A stretch of DNA of 64,000 nt from NCBI GenBank assembly GCA_011800805.1, contig MPNW01000507.1, forward strand, positions 1 to 64,000, read 5' to 3'. This DNA comes from Hirudo medicinalis. Taxonomy: Eukaryota > Annelida > Clitellata > Hirudinida > Hirudinidae. Positions within the stretch are counted from its first letter, which is position 1, and every line of letters starts with the position of its first letter. Positions 29,295-43,300 of this stretch are shown here, in pieces. The translations under genes and the position numbers were made by a program. The notes beneath the pieces are model-generated. The model did no database searches and had not been told where the DNA came from. It saw only the letters and a list, made by a program, of their open reading frames with translations.

Positions 29295-30815
29295 GAATTT
29301 GAATTTAGTATACTGCTAAATGTTTTAATAATACTAGATAAATTAATAATGATAATAATAATGATAATAATAATCATGATCATGATAACGATAATAATGA
29401 TGATAATAATATTAATAATAACAACAACAATATCAATAACTCAATATAGCACAACAACCTAGTTTAACTAAGTCGAATGATAAAACAGATTATCATCATC
29501 AGACCTCTGTGCATGGCCGGACATTCTTCTGTGGAGCTCCGTCACTAGGGCTGCCAAGTGAGTCACTGGTAATTCTGATACCGTCGTCTTTACGTAAGTC
29601 GGACTTGTCTTTTGGAGTACAGCCTGGAAATTTACAAATAAATGTAAATTGAGGGACAGATACACAGTTTAGAAAGCTTAATGCTTCTTTTAAGAACTAA
29701 GCACAAAAAATAAAAATCTATTGAAAAACGTCTTCTTGACTTACATTAAGGATTTTTTTGTCTTTACTTCTCAGACCTTGCGCCAACAATATGGCGGAAC
29801 TGTCGGCTTTGACCGTCTTCGCGTCCGGTTTTGCTTCCATCATCTTCTCTTCTGTCGAGAGCCTGTCTCCCAGCGCCATCTGCAGGAGACGCAACGACAT
29901 AGTAACGATGTCGACGATCCAGTTACGACAACCGGTCGAAATAGTCTCACCTCGTCCATCTTGATCTTCTTGCCTGATATGCTCGCCACCTCCTTTTCCT
30001 CCGTCTGAGCGAAACCCTTTGAGTAAAATAATAAAACAAGCTTAACAAATGTAGCTTACAAAAGATATTTAGACATTTGAAAGTCCAGCTTTATTGACAT
30101 CTAACTACCACAAACAGAATCACCGACCCTCTTGTTGGACTTTTGCGAAGATATCTTTGCTTTTCTGGGGTCCTCTCTGACCAGCCGATCTTGAAGGTCG
30201 TTGGGTGGCTGCGAACGACGATCAAAATGTCAACTTTCAATCGAGTCGACATGTCGCAAACAACTCACGATGATCTCGAAGACGGGCACGATGAAATCCT
30301 CGTAGACGAAGCAGATGGAACCGTCGCCGGAACTGAAAGACGAAGCCACGACGGGGAGGCTCCTCTCACGGTCCCCGTCCTTCGAAACGACCGCAGTCAT
30401 CTGCCTGGCTTTCAGGGGCTTCTTCTGGCGTCTGTGATTTGGAAAAAATTAGTGTGCATGGTTGAGTGCAAAGATGACATGTCGATAACAAACTCGTCGT
30501 TCGTTTAACGATAAAACGGCCGGCGGAGCCGAAATATTATTTAGTAGCAATAATAAATTACTCGGTCGTCCGTTAAAAATGTGCCTGCTAACCCGTTCAG
30601 AATGCTCTCGAAATATGCAATCTTTCCGTGCTTGGTCACTACGACCATCTGCACAGCCTGCAGAGTGAAAGATGTTTTAACTTTCGTCATTTGATTGAAA
30701 AGAAAGATTTCTTACTAAAGAAATAAAAAAAAGACATTGAGAATCATTTTAATATTCGTACATCTGAATTACTTAGTACTATCATTATTATTTAGTATTA
30801 TTATCATTACTATTT

Positions 30816-30850
<35 letters not shown>

Positions 30851-32795
30851 GATCTCTCAGAAAACAAAGAAATGCAGATAATTTAATGTCAACCTGTTTG
30901 TCAGAGATCGGCAGGTTGATGTCCATCATGAGCGGCTCCTCGGTCACAGAGAAGGAGGCCAGGAGGTCGGACGACCTTTCCGATGGACCGATCTGCCTGA
31001 AGATCACAATTACTTTTTAGGTGCCGTTTATTAATAATTATTACTATCATTATGACACAACTTGACCTTTCAAAGCCATTCTAATGGCTGAAGTTTTACC
31101 AGACACTCACTCACCTGACACTGATCTTGTTTTCTCCTTTGGCCATGGACACCACGTAGTTTCCCTCGATCGACTGACTGCTGCAATTGACGGAATTGTT
31201 GTGATTCTTCAGGCTGGGCACCTCGCACAACTTCGTGACGTCCGTCGTATGGCCGACAAATGTCTGACGTCGAAAGGCAGAGAAACATTTGTTAATATTT
31301 TTACGGACTCTTTCTGAGATGCTAATCGTTAATTTATCACTCGACGGGATCCAGAATATCAATGAAAATCTTAAATAGGAATTTGTCTGAAACACAGTAA
31401 AAGCATTAAACAAAGAAACTGCTAACTACCTGAACCACTTTTCTTGTCTTCAAATCCCAGAGCTGGATGGACTTGTTGGCCGTCAACAAATGTTCCTGAG
31501 ATTGGCACAAAACAATCGACGACAACCTGCCGTGATCGCTTTTCCACTTCCTAAAATGTGAAGTGGTAACTAATGATATTCAAATTACCAAAATGAATGT
31601 TCGCACATTCACGAACGATGTCAATACTCGATAAAGTGCAAACAATGAATAGCTAATATACCACATCGTGGCTTTGTCACGTCATACTGTTCGCATTTGG
31701 TCGGTCATTCTCCCGAGACGCGACATTTGCCAATTCACAAATTCGGAGAAGGTAAAAAACCAAAGGTCTTCAAATCGAGATGACGTTCCTGACCAAACAC
31801 GTTCGACTCGAACAGAACAAAGCAAGTAAGTTGTCAATGAATTTCCAAGAGATACGAACTTTACGACGGACGAATCCATTACATCCCATTCGATGATGTG
31901 TCCATCTTCAGAACAACTGAAGAGCTTCGATCCTTCCACATTCCAGCAGACGGCCGTAATGGCTCCGTCATGTCCTCCGGTCTTAAAGGAATTCACGAAA
32001 GCATTAACAAAATGTTGGAATTTAACTTAATTGCAAAAACTATAGATGAACAGATGCGGAGGCACTGAAGAGTTAACGACGATCCAACGTCTGAAAGCAT
32101 TTGATTATTTCGAACAACGCAATGCCTCAGCAACAAAACGATGTTTTGTTTTATCCACTCGCTAATGATGTGATAAAACTCAGGCCAACAAAATGATGAT
32201 TGTTTACAAACAAATATCTGCATATCTTGCAGTCAGGTCCGTGAGTGTTTAATGCTTCTTAATAATCAATCAGTTCATGTAGGCAAACCACATAAATAAA
32301 ATTCATCAATGCCATTTGGTTCTCAATTAATATTGAATAAAGTAACTCACCAATTTAGAATGAACAACGGCCTCATTGACGTTGTATAATAATATTGAGC
32401 CATCAGAACTGCCTAATGCGATCAGCTCGCATTCATTTTCAACTGTTTTGTTTTCAATTTTCCGCCTCTTCTTCTTTGGACTCTGCAAGAACAAGCAATT
32501 AATTAAAAACAATGCTAGAAGAGACATACTACACTAAGCGTGAAAATATCGATCTTTCATGCAAATAGAATTCAAGACGAAAATGTAAATATACCTTGGA
32601 TTTAGATTCACAATTTGGACTCCAGGAAATACATGTGCACTGAACGGAGAGATGTGAACTGGGAACATATTCCTGCTTTAGCACACCCGTAATTACATCC
32701 CAGATTTTCACAACTCCGTTGACGTCGGCGTGACACAAGTAACGAGAAGCTTTTGAAAATTCAACAATCCCTTCAAATGTTTGACGATCCGCCAT
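28210..32795 (-). CDS. WDR43: WDR43 / UTP5, nucleolar ribosome-biogenesis WD-repeat protein
   Basis: In other eukaryotes this is a subunit of the t-UTP part of the small-subunit processome. It acts in the nucleolus in pre-18S rRNA transcription and processing. Seventeen exons join in phase to 588 residues: 32795-32595, 32482-32351, 31981-31860, 31550-31430, 31263-31115, 30996-30894, 30657-30593, 30431-30269, 30208-30128, 30016-29951, 29879-29745, 29623-29505, 29194-29131, 28862-28749, 28590-28530, 28398-28361 and 28242-28210. The N-terminal WD40 propeller spans about residues 1-350 (GVVKIWDV, EYVPSSHLS, GGHDGAITAVCW, CSEDGHIIEWDV, SIQLWDL, VGHTTDV). A basic SPKKKRRK signal sits in the first blades. 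A UTP12-type helical domain covers about 425-545 (LAQGLRSKDKKILN through RWLRAVLATHGSYLTA). The tail is short and acidic (DEWEEDETGN), shorter than the long acidic tail of human WDR43 (677 aa). The order matches the human protein throughout. Introns are mostly 60-400 bp. The gene is complete and looks functional. Confidence 0.95.
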
Positions 32796-34210
32796 TATTT
32801 ATCCACCACGTGAGCGAACCGATACTTGGTCAAAACCGTGCGTCAAAATACAAAGATGAGAAACTTCTGAAATAGCAACAAAATAACCACTTCGCCAGAT
32901 AGCATTTAGAAATTTTTGATATTTTATGAATGCAAAATCATACCGATTTATTATTTAATTTGCAACTTAAGTCAAATCTTGTCCGTGATTGTTTGACGAA
33001 CCAGAATAAAAATGTGAAAAATAATAAAACTTCTGACGATCCTAGATTTTTTATATTATTAATTAAATTTTTACAAATACGCGTCATTTCAATTTGGATG
33101 CAATATTGAAATTGTAATTTTTGGTTCATATGATTAAGGAAAAGCGCATCAGACCTAGCGAAATAAATTAAGTTTGTTAGGATGCTTGTGAGTCATCATG
33201 TCCGACTTCTAACGAAACAATTTGAGTTGGATCTGTGTCGTAATTTTGAGATCCATCTGTTACGGTCAGAGAATGGCAGTTGATAATTACCTTGCAATTA
33301 AATTTTGCCAGTTAACTTGTTTGAAGGAATTGATACGACTGACGGCTTCTAACACGAGCGGTCAAAGAAAAGCTCCCTAATAATGTTTTTAATGCGATTA
33401 CATAAAATCTCCATAAAGATTTCCTGTAATGAAATTTCCCCCACCTCTAAGGATTTCCAAATTGAACACTGAATGCCATTTTAAATTACGATTGTATTTA
33501 ACATAAATACTTCAAATAATTAATCAGAAATGTGCTCCAAAATTAATGCGCAGATGGCTTAAATTAACAAATATTCACTTCAAAATTGACATTAGACTCT
33601 TCAGCTGCAATAAATTTTCTTTACATTTTTGAACTCGTTGAAATTTTCATAACTTCGAATCTTCATACTTCTTCGATAGTTCATCTCGCTCATGAATATT
33701 AACATTCACCTTGATTACAACGTCGATGTAGATATTTCGCATCCGAGGGGCTTCTCGGTGTGGAGAATTATCGTATTCATGATGAATTAAAGGGTATTTA
33801 TTTTAGCTTTGTATGGGGTCGATTTAGATAAATTACGTCTAAGTCTCAAAGGTCTAACTCCTAACAAACAAAACAAATCGCCATTTTTGACAATGGCGGC
33901 TGACATTTTTTGACAAATACGACTAGACCTGACCAGTGCATATTTTTGTTTTAATTTTAACAATGAAAAAACCGCAAAAGCCCATTGACGTAATGAGAAA
34001 CAAAAAATTGCGTTTTGAAGCTTCCTCTATCGTATCTTTGCTGCTATTTGCCCTTCCAAGCGATAATAATATCGAACCTTTCTTCGTGTGGCTGTTGAGT
34101 CTGATAATATTTTAATAAAAATATATTGTATGTTTGTAAGTATATTTTTTCATAAAAACGTTGTGTTTAGATATTTTGATTCAAGCTTTTTTTTCAAATT
34201 ATTAACCAAG
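32796..34210. promoter_or_regulatory. shared 5' region of WDR43 and YY1 (head-to-head)
   Basis: This 1.4-kb AT-rich interval separates divergent start codons. It has no ORF of coding character and no long microsatellite, unlike most non-coding DNA in the window. A cluster of YY1-type motifs lies on the YY1 side. No clear TATA box was placed. Whether one bidirectional promoter or two separate promoters are used is not visible. Confidence 0.55.
33879..33900. promoter_or_regulatory. paired YY1-type binding motifs upstream of YY1
   Basis: CGCCATTTT at 33879-33887 matches the classical YY1 consensus. An inverted core follows at once: ACAATGGCGGC at 33890-33900. The pair is about 310 bp upstream of the YY1 start codon. 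YY1, or a related GCCAT-binding protein, is the expected binder. Occupancy is inference. Confidence 0.5.
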
Positions 34211-35776
<1,566 letters not shown>

Positions 35777-35851
35777 TGTACGTAACCCTAAAGGAGACTT
35801 GTTATCTTTCTTGTTATAAATTATTTTTATAAATAATTCCCTGATACAACT

Positions 35852-35857
35852 AATAAA
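35852..35857 (+). promoter_or_regulatory. candidate polyadenylation signal of YY1
   Basis: AATAAA lies 75 bp after the read-through stop and 20 bp after the alternative spliced stop. Confidence 0.5.
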
Positions 35858-37321
35858 CACTCCTTTGAAGAAGATTTTCTTAAATAATTAGGTCATGGCC
35901 CGAATTCGATGTCAAGATAGAAATGGATGAAATGTGAGGTGGACAAGACGCTATCTAGTTAGTGACATGATGCTTATCAGTCCAAATATTCTGATTAAAA
36001 ATTAAGATAAACATAAATTCGCCGGCCGTCGCGCATCCATCCGGTCATACACCAATGACTTTGTATTTTGCAGAATTTTGGACTAAAACTCTTCAAAAAG
36101 TTAAGTTTAATCGTACATATGCATGGCCTTATTTCCGAAAGAATTCGTCAAAGCCAAGACAAGCTAAAAGGGAGTCATTTTGTTAACTGGGGGGGAAACG
36201 TTGAATATTTGTATTAAAATCTTCTGATGAACATTGGTAAAAGAAATGTACTTGTTGTAATCTGACGTCAAAAAAGACTTTGGAAGTGGCAGAAAGGATT
36301 TCGCGTCTCGAGAAGCCATAGTTCCAGAATGAAATTTTTTCTCGTTGCCTCATTAAACCGAAACTAGTCTCGACCTTGTTGATCGCGAAATCTCGACACG
36401 ACGACAAGTTTAGCGACGTACTCCAAAGTTTTTATTCAAAGAAATCGATTAGGCAATTCATATTTCGTTATACAAATCGATTGGATCGAAAACGTTAAAT
36501 CAGGAAGCAACCAGATGATTCACTTTAAGCTCGTTATGATTCTAAGCCTGCATCCGAGAAAATCACTGCGACACACAATAATTTACAGATCTACGAAGTG
36601 CGCATCGGTAACCACGAGTAAGATCGACGAGGTAAGCAGTACAAGCGATTAGATGCAAAATGTAGTACCAGGCGGGTCCTTGCGACCTCAGCAAGCCGAC
36701 GAACCGATCCGATGTGGGGTTAGGTGTCAGAATTAACTGGGTGGACGAGTCCTCTCGAAATGTATTATGCCAATATTTCAATGTGAGATGATGTCGACGC
36801 ACAAGGTTTTATCATGTTTGAATGTTTGGATTTGAGATGAGATGTTACAATTCGAATGAAGTTGTCGCTCCCTTCCTATGTGCAAATGAAGGGAGGTGGC
36901 TAAAGCTTTTGAGGAGAGCATCCTTGTATCACTACATCTAGCAATAAATTACTGTAACACTGAACTGTACAACGGGCAGGTATGACAACGTTAAAGCCTT
37001 TAATACTATGCAAGTATGATCACAAAGTTCAACGCCAAGCATCGTCGCCTTTGGCCTTAGCATCAAGAATCAACGCTCTCCTATGCTGAAATGTCTTAAA
37101 TATCACAAGATGTCTGAAAAGCAACCAATACCTCAGAGCGATGGAGAACGACGAGAAGGATACGACCGACAGAAACGTCCGACCTTCTGCAAACTGAAAC
37201 TATTTACACTCGAATGGATTTCTGAACTGTAAGATCAACCGTGAAAATAACAGAAAGCGTCTTTGATTATGAAACGCAAATAATTATTGCCCTTGCTGGC
37301 GATGCCATTCCGTCCGGCTTC
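35858..37321. other. convergent 3' region between YY1 and WNK
   Basis: This is mostly WNK 3' UTR and spacer by position. There is no convincing ORF and no microsatellite. A minus-strand AATAAA is present at 36436-36431. Confidence 0.6.
36431..36436 (-). promoter_or_regulatory. candidate polyadenylation signal of WNK
   Basis: AATAAA on the minus strand would give a 3' UTR of about 0.9 kb. No closer canonical hexamer was noticed downstream of the stop at 37322. Confidence 0.35.
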
Positions 37322-40300
37322 TCACGAGGGATCTGGGAGGGACATTTGGCCTCCATCGTGGGGCTGCTGGGAGGAACAGGGCTGGGAATTTATCGCAGAG
37401 AACTGCTGAAGCAATTGAATGACGTTGGCTGGGAGCTGCTGTATGCCTGCATCACCCTGGAGTAACTGCTGTGCAGGTTGGTTCAGATCGATCCCGACCA
37501 TCATTGCCCCCAAATTGGGTTGTTGCATTAGTTGCTGAGCTGGGTGGCTCTGGAGTAACTGCTGTTGTTGCTGTTGTTGTTGTTGTTGTTGTTGTTGTTG
37601 CTGGGGTTGTTGAAGTTGTTGCAGTTGCTGCATTAGTATCTGCTGCAACTGGAGATTTGTCTGTGGCTGCACCATTGCCATGGGAGTCTGAGGAGATTGT
37701 TGATACATCAATTGTTGGGGAGCATGTACTGTCTGTTGCTGTTGCATTAGTTGTTGGATCTGCTGGGGCTGCTGTGCCTGCATGGCGATGGTCTGATATT
37801 GTACCGAAGGATTCTGAGACGTGGGGGCAAAGGTCATTGTGGGCTTGGCCAAAGGAACTGTTGCACACATGGAAGCCACCGATGACGCACCCAGCTGAGC
37901 TTGAAGCTGCTGCAATTGTTGAATGGTGATAGAATCGTTGGTCATATTTTGAGATGTTTGAGAGGAGGGCAGCTGTTGCTGGGACTTGTTTTGTGAAGTC
38001 TCCTGTGACATTTGATGTTGCATCTGCTCTGCTTTCTGTTGCTGCTGTTGAACCTGTTGCAATTGCTGCTGCAATTGTTGCAATTGTTGCTGGAACTGGA
38101 ATTGATCTTGGCTGTTCTGGAGATTCTGAACGTTTTGCAACTGCTGGATGGGCTTGGCAGGAATCATCTGTGGTTGCTGAAGATGAGTCGGGAGTTGTTG
38201 CATTTGGGAAGTCTGCGACAGGTGTTGAGGATGAATTTGCTGTGGTTGAACTGGTACAGGTTTTTGAATGCTTCCCTGCTCCTGGGCAATCTGCTGATGC
38301 ATGATGGGAAGAACGGTGAAGTTGTTCTGATGTGCAAACAAAGACTGCTGCTGGGGCAAAACAGGGGCAGTCTGGGGAGGCATCTGAGAAGACTGTTGGT
38401 ATGCCTGTTGCAGTTGAGGGATTGTCAATGATTTTGGAGGAGCAGTGCTATGTTGTTGGACTCCAGACATGCTCTGGGGAAGTGCCTGTTGAGGCATTGT
38501 TCCAGATTGTTGCTGGTGAACAAGTGGCTGCAGCTGTTGCATCAATTGACTACTATATGACTGGATGCTCGCATCTTGTGCTTGTTGATTGGCTTGCATA
38601 TTCAGAGTCTGCAGCATGGCTATGACCTGTTCGAGCTGCTGGGCAAGTTGAGCATTGATAGTCTGCTGATTACTTGCTGGCTGGCCTTCAGTTTGGTGGC
38701 TCTCCTTGGCAACTTGCTGAGGCAGAGTCTGCAGTCCCACATCAGATGGCTGATTGGAAGATGGCTGGATTCCAGAAGATTGTTGGATCATCTGTTGAGA
38801 CTGGAGTTGAACCACAGGTTGTTGCTGTTGTTGTTGTTGTTGTTGTTGCTGTTGTTGTTGCTGCTGCTGCTGCTGCTGTTGTTGTTGTTGATTCATAAGG
38901 TTCTGTTGGGCCTGCTGAGAGTAGGCCTGATGAATATTCATTTGTTGCTGATGTTGGTGCAGATTGCTAGCTTGCACAGGTTGCTGGGAAAGCAGTTGAG
39001 AGATTTGATTGAGAAGAAGAGAGGATAGTTGCTGTTGCTGTTGAAGTTGTTGCTGAGCAGGGGGCACGACCGGCTGAACCTGCTGTGATTGTAAGTAGTT
39101 GGTCTGCTGTGCCATCATGTTGGTCAAATGTTGGAGCTGCTGTCCGATCAAATCGGGAGAAGGAGTCGGATGCATGGGAGGTAAAGATGCACCAGCAGGT
39201 TGATTTACAAGTTGAGAAATAAGAGCCTCGAGATTTGCTTTGAACAACTGTTGTTGTTGCAGTTGTTGTGCGGCTCCAACATTTCTGCTCTGACAGTCTG
39301 CAACCCAAGCCTGAGTCTGATATCCTCCGAGAAGGCCGAGCAGTTTCTGATATTCGGAGAGGGTCTGAGCATTTCCGACAGGAGTGAGTGGCGTCTGCAA
39401 GTGACCAAGCAATGAACTCAAGTCTTCCATAGATTTGCTTGACTGGTGTACTGCAACTGGATTCGGCACACATCTGGAGAGGAGGGCCTGATCCAGCGGC
39501 AAGTTTTCATCTAGTGTGAACAAAGGGGTGTGTTGCCCTTGGAGATTGAGCGAGTTCCCCATCTCGCTGGACTGGCTCGCTTGGAGGAGTGCAATCAGCT
39601 CCGGCAGGAGGGGCACGGGAATCGTCTGGTGCTGCAACTGCTGATAGAGTTGGAGATATTCCTCTTGCAGCTTCTTGATCTGAAGTAACTTCATGATGAG
39701 TTGCAACTGTTCTGGAGTGTACGTTGCGTTGAACAACGACGCAAACTGAGGCGAGAGGATGCCCGATTGGTTCTGCGGCGTTGGCGAAAGGGCACCGGTT
39801 TGAGGAGCACGAACTTGAGGGGGCAGAGATTGCGTGTAAAATTCCTGCGGTCGAACGCCAGACGCTTGAAGCTGGCTCAAGTGCTGGGATAAGTTGGGCA
39901 GCTGGCCTAAGCCCTGTAAATGAGTGAGATATCTCGTGGAGTGGTCGGCCGAGCCGGCGGACTGCTCCTGCATAGACCTCTGGTGTTGGAATGCTCTACT
40001 TAGACCCATCGTGGCTTCTGGTTGTTGCAGTGGATCCAATGAGACTGGTGAAGATCTCATGCCCTGGGCAAGGTGAGGAAACATCTCCATCAGTTGGAGC
40101 AACTTCATGTTCTGGCTGAAGTAATTCGAAGGTTGTTGCTGTTGCTGGAGGCTCATTCTCGACGAGGTGTTGAGCAGTTGCTGTGGAGAACCTGGAAATA
40201 TCGAGCTCTTGGTCGTCTGCTTGGTGAGAGAGAGGTGAGTCATCGACGGCATCCCTCCGGCCATGCTTTCTTGGATTTTCGAGAAGACGGCAATAAGATC

Positions 40301-43300
40301 CGGCTTCAGGTTAGCTTGGATGATTTCATTCTGCTGCTCCTCCAACTGTTGAAGGTCCTGAGCATGAGGATTGGCAATGCTGGTCTCAGAGGAATGTTCC
40401 GTGCCCTCTGCCGCCGTCATCGTGGGATTCAAGAGGGCATCGACTGACTGCTTCCTTTTAATGACCTGGATGGTCTTGGGAGATGCAGTCATCTCACTTC
40501 TCTGTCCGCTCTGAGGATTTGCACTCTTCAGACTTTGTGAACGCTTCAGGTTTGGACTTAAGGATCCAACGTTATTCATGGGCAGTTTGGAGTCGGACAC
40601 CAAGGCCCTTCCGTCGTCGGCAGCTTTCGCGTCCAGCATCGAACACTCCTCCAAATGCTTGGCTTTGACTTCTTGAAGTTCCTGCTCATGCCTCTGAGAG
40701 AGGCTTAAACATGCCTCCTCCATCTCGTTTTGTTTTGCCTCGGCCGATTCCACTCCGTCCAATGACTGATCTTCCTTAGACTGGGGCGATTCCATCTGGG
40801 ATGTCGTGGTCACTTCGAACCTACCCTTCTTTGCCTTGACAATTTTGGAAGAGTCTTGATCGGTTTTATCCGACGAAGCTTGAAAAGAAATTGGCGTTCC
40901 CTCGATCGAAGATTCACTGGCACTCTTGATCGGATCATTCTTTGTCCTCGAAACCACAAATCTCTTCTTCTTCAGTGAGGGTGTACTTTGAAGCTCGTAG
41001 ACTGCCTGCTTGTCAGAATTTGACGAATCGGCTTCTGTTGTTCCCAATTTATCCGACGGCTGGTCGGACATGCTCGAAGATACCGGAACGTCTTGTGCGG
41101 TGCCGGGGATTTGTGCCGACGCAGTCGCGGGATGAACGACTGGACTCGACTGCTGAAGACTGTCTGGAGTGGCAGAATTTCCGAGCTGTACCAGAGAGGC
41201 GACTCCTCCGGCAGATTTTGGCCAGGCAATGTGCCCGGGAAGAGAATTTCCTGACGGAGAATGGGCTGCGAAGTTCTGAGGCGGCAATCCTTTCTTGGGA
41301 TTGATCCGAAGCTTCTCGATCAACTGTTGCTCCAAGTCTGATAAATCAGGATGCTGATTGTGTCCAGGTCTCTGGACCTTCTTCCTCCCAGGAGGAGTGG
41401 ATGCCTGCAAGTTCTCCTCCTCTGATGGGAATTTGCTAGGAATCTGACCCAGGGAGAACTGCCGCTCCTCCAACCTAGAGGATTCCGAACCTGCCTGATA
41501 TTCCCCTTTATAATGCCTCTGGTAGCCCTGCTGGCCGAGAACCCACTGAGCGAGCAGGGCCTGCTGTTTATCTTGGTTCAGCATATTAGAAAGCTGTTTG
41601 ATTTGTGCATTAATGCTGACCGGATAGATGGATGGCACGGGACCCATTTGCATAAATGGCAAGTAATCATTTCCAGGTAAGTTGTTTGGTGCTTGAACTG
41701 CATAAATGTTCTGCTGTGGAACAAACTTTCCAAACTCCTGCTGATGAGGAGGCAGAGTTTTAGGAGCAAAAAAATTCACCTTTGAAATTCCAGATTGAGG
41801 CTGCTGTTGCTGCTGAGTCAAACACTGGAATTGGGCCAGTTGTGTCAGACTGGAGATCATCTCATCACTGGGCATTTGTCCCAGAGATGGTGATTGTAGG
41901 TTGAGTGAGGAGAAGTTCATGAAAGCACTATTACTCCTTGAGTCTCTCACTTCTGGCATGGGCTGCAAAGGATTCAAGAGCGACGGGGGGTTCGCTGTGG
42001 CGCCCTTTTGCAGTGCCGCCGACTGCTCCCGAGGTTGCTGAGAAGTTGGAAAAGTTTGGGACAACAAGTCGATGTCTTTCGGGGGAGGTCGGTCGGTCGT
42101 TTTGCTCGGGGGTGGAGAAGCTTGCGCCACGGAGGACTGAGGCGGAACCTGGCTCGCAGTGGAAGTCATTTGGGGCAGTTTTTGAACGACAGGTTGCTGA
42201 TGCTGTGTTTGTTGTTGGATGATCGGCTGTTGCGTTTGTTGGGCAGTTGTGGTTTGCTGAAGTTTCTGGATCTGTTCTTGTTGCTGGTGCAGTTGCTGCA
42301 CGAGTTGATCTTGCTGCTGTGCCTGAAGAGCATTGACTGCTTCTTGAGAAGGCTGTTTGCCGTGGAGCTCGGACGTCCCAGCTGCCGACTCGATCTTGGG
42401 TTTCGATTCCACTTTCGGGGTGTCTATCTTCGCTCCGGGCAAGTTCGTTAACTGGCCAAGCTTTAGTTTGAGATTCTCAAAATCCTTGACGTCGCATTTC
42501 TGCTTCGACGCTGCCGTCGTGACGACCGGTTGGTGTTGAGCGGTGGCATTGAGCGACACCGGAATGCCCTGGTTCTGGGGAAGAACCGATTGAACGGGGT
42601 GATGACTAGGTGCGGCCACGGTGGGTTGAGTCGACGAAGGTGAATGGTTAGGGGGTGGTTGAGTCAGGGCAGAGGTGGTCGCAGTTGTAGTGCCGGAAGT
42701 CGTGCAGACCGTCGAACCAGGAGCGGCACCGTTAGAAACGGTCGGATTCGTCGTGCCGACGGTAGCCACGGTGGTGCTGGTGGCGGTTGATGCGGTCATT
42801 CCATTAGAAGCAGTCGTTTTGGCTGTTTCATTTTCTGCTTTGTTAGGGATAGGTTTTGTAGCCTCAGCTTTCGAGTCTTTAAGAATATTTTGTTGTTCTT
42901 GAGATTTTTGTTTCGACGAGTCTGCACTTTCAGGGACTGGTTTCTGCACATTAAGAAAAATAAAATTATTACATCACAAACGTATCCGAGTTATTCTGAA
43001 ATACGCAAAATAAAAAAATAAAAAAATTACCATGCAATGCCACGTCTTTTGACGAAAACGTAACATTGAAACAAAATCGATAAAGAATAAATTGAACCAA
43101 ATCATAGATCTCGACGAAATCTGACAACCTGATGGTTGTTGACGGAAATGACCGACGACCTCCTAGATTCGTCCGGACTTCCGACGGGCGTGTAGTAGAA
43201 CTCCGCGTCGCTCGAATGTTCCGTGGCGATGCTGGCAGCCGAACCGCCTTTCGGCATCGGAGGGGGTTGCCGGCCCTCTTGCTGGCCTGCGGTGGCTTTA

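Noticed and set aside
36563..36802. 79-codon minus ORF after the WNK stop
   Set aside because: No start context or homology; it lies where the WNK 3' UTR is expected.
37471..42902. Many plus-strand ORFs antisense to the giant WNK exon
   Set aside because: They are shadow frames from Gln-codon repeats; the minus frame is open for 1873 codons and joins conserved WNK exons in phase.
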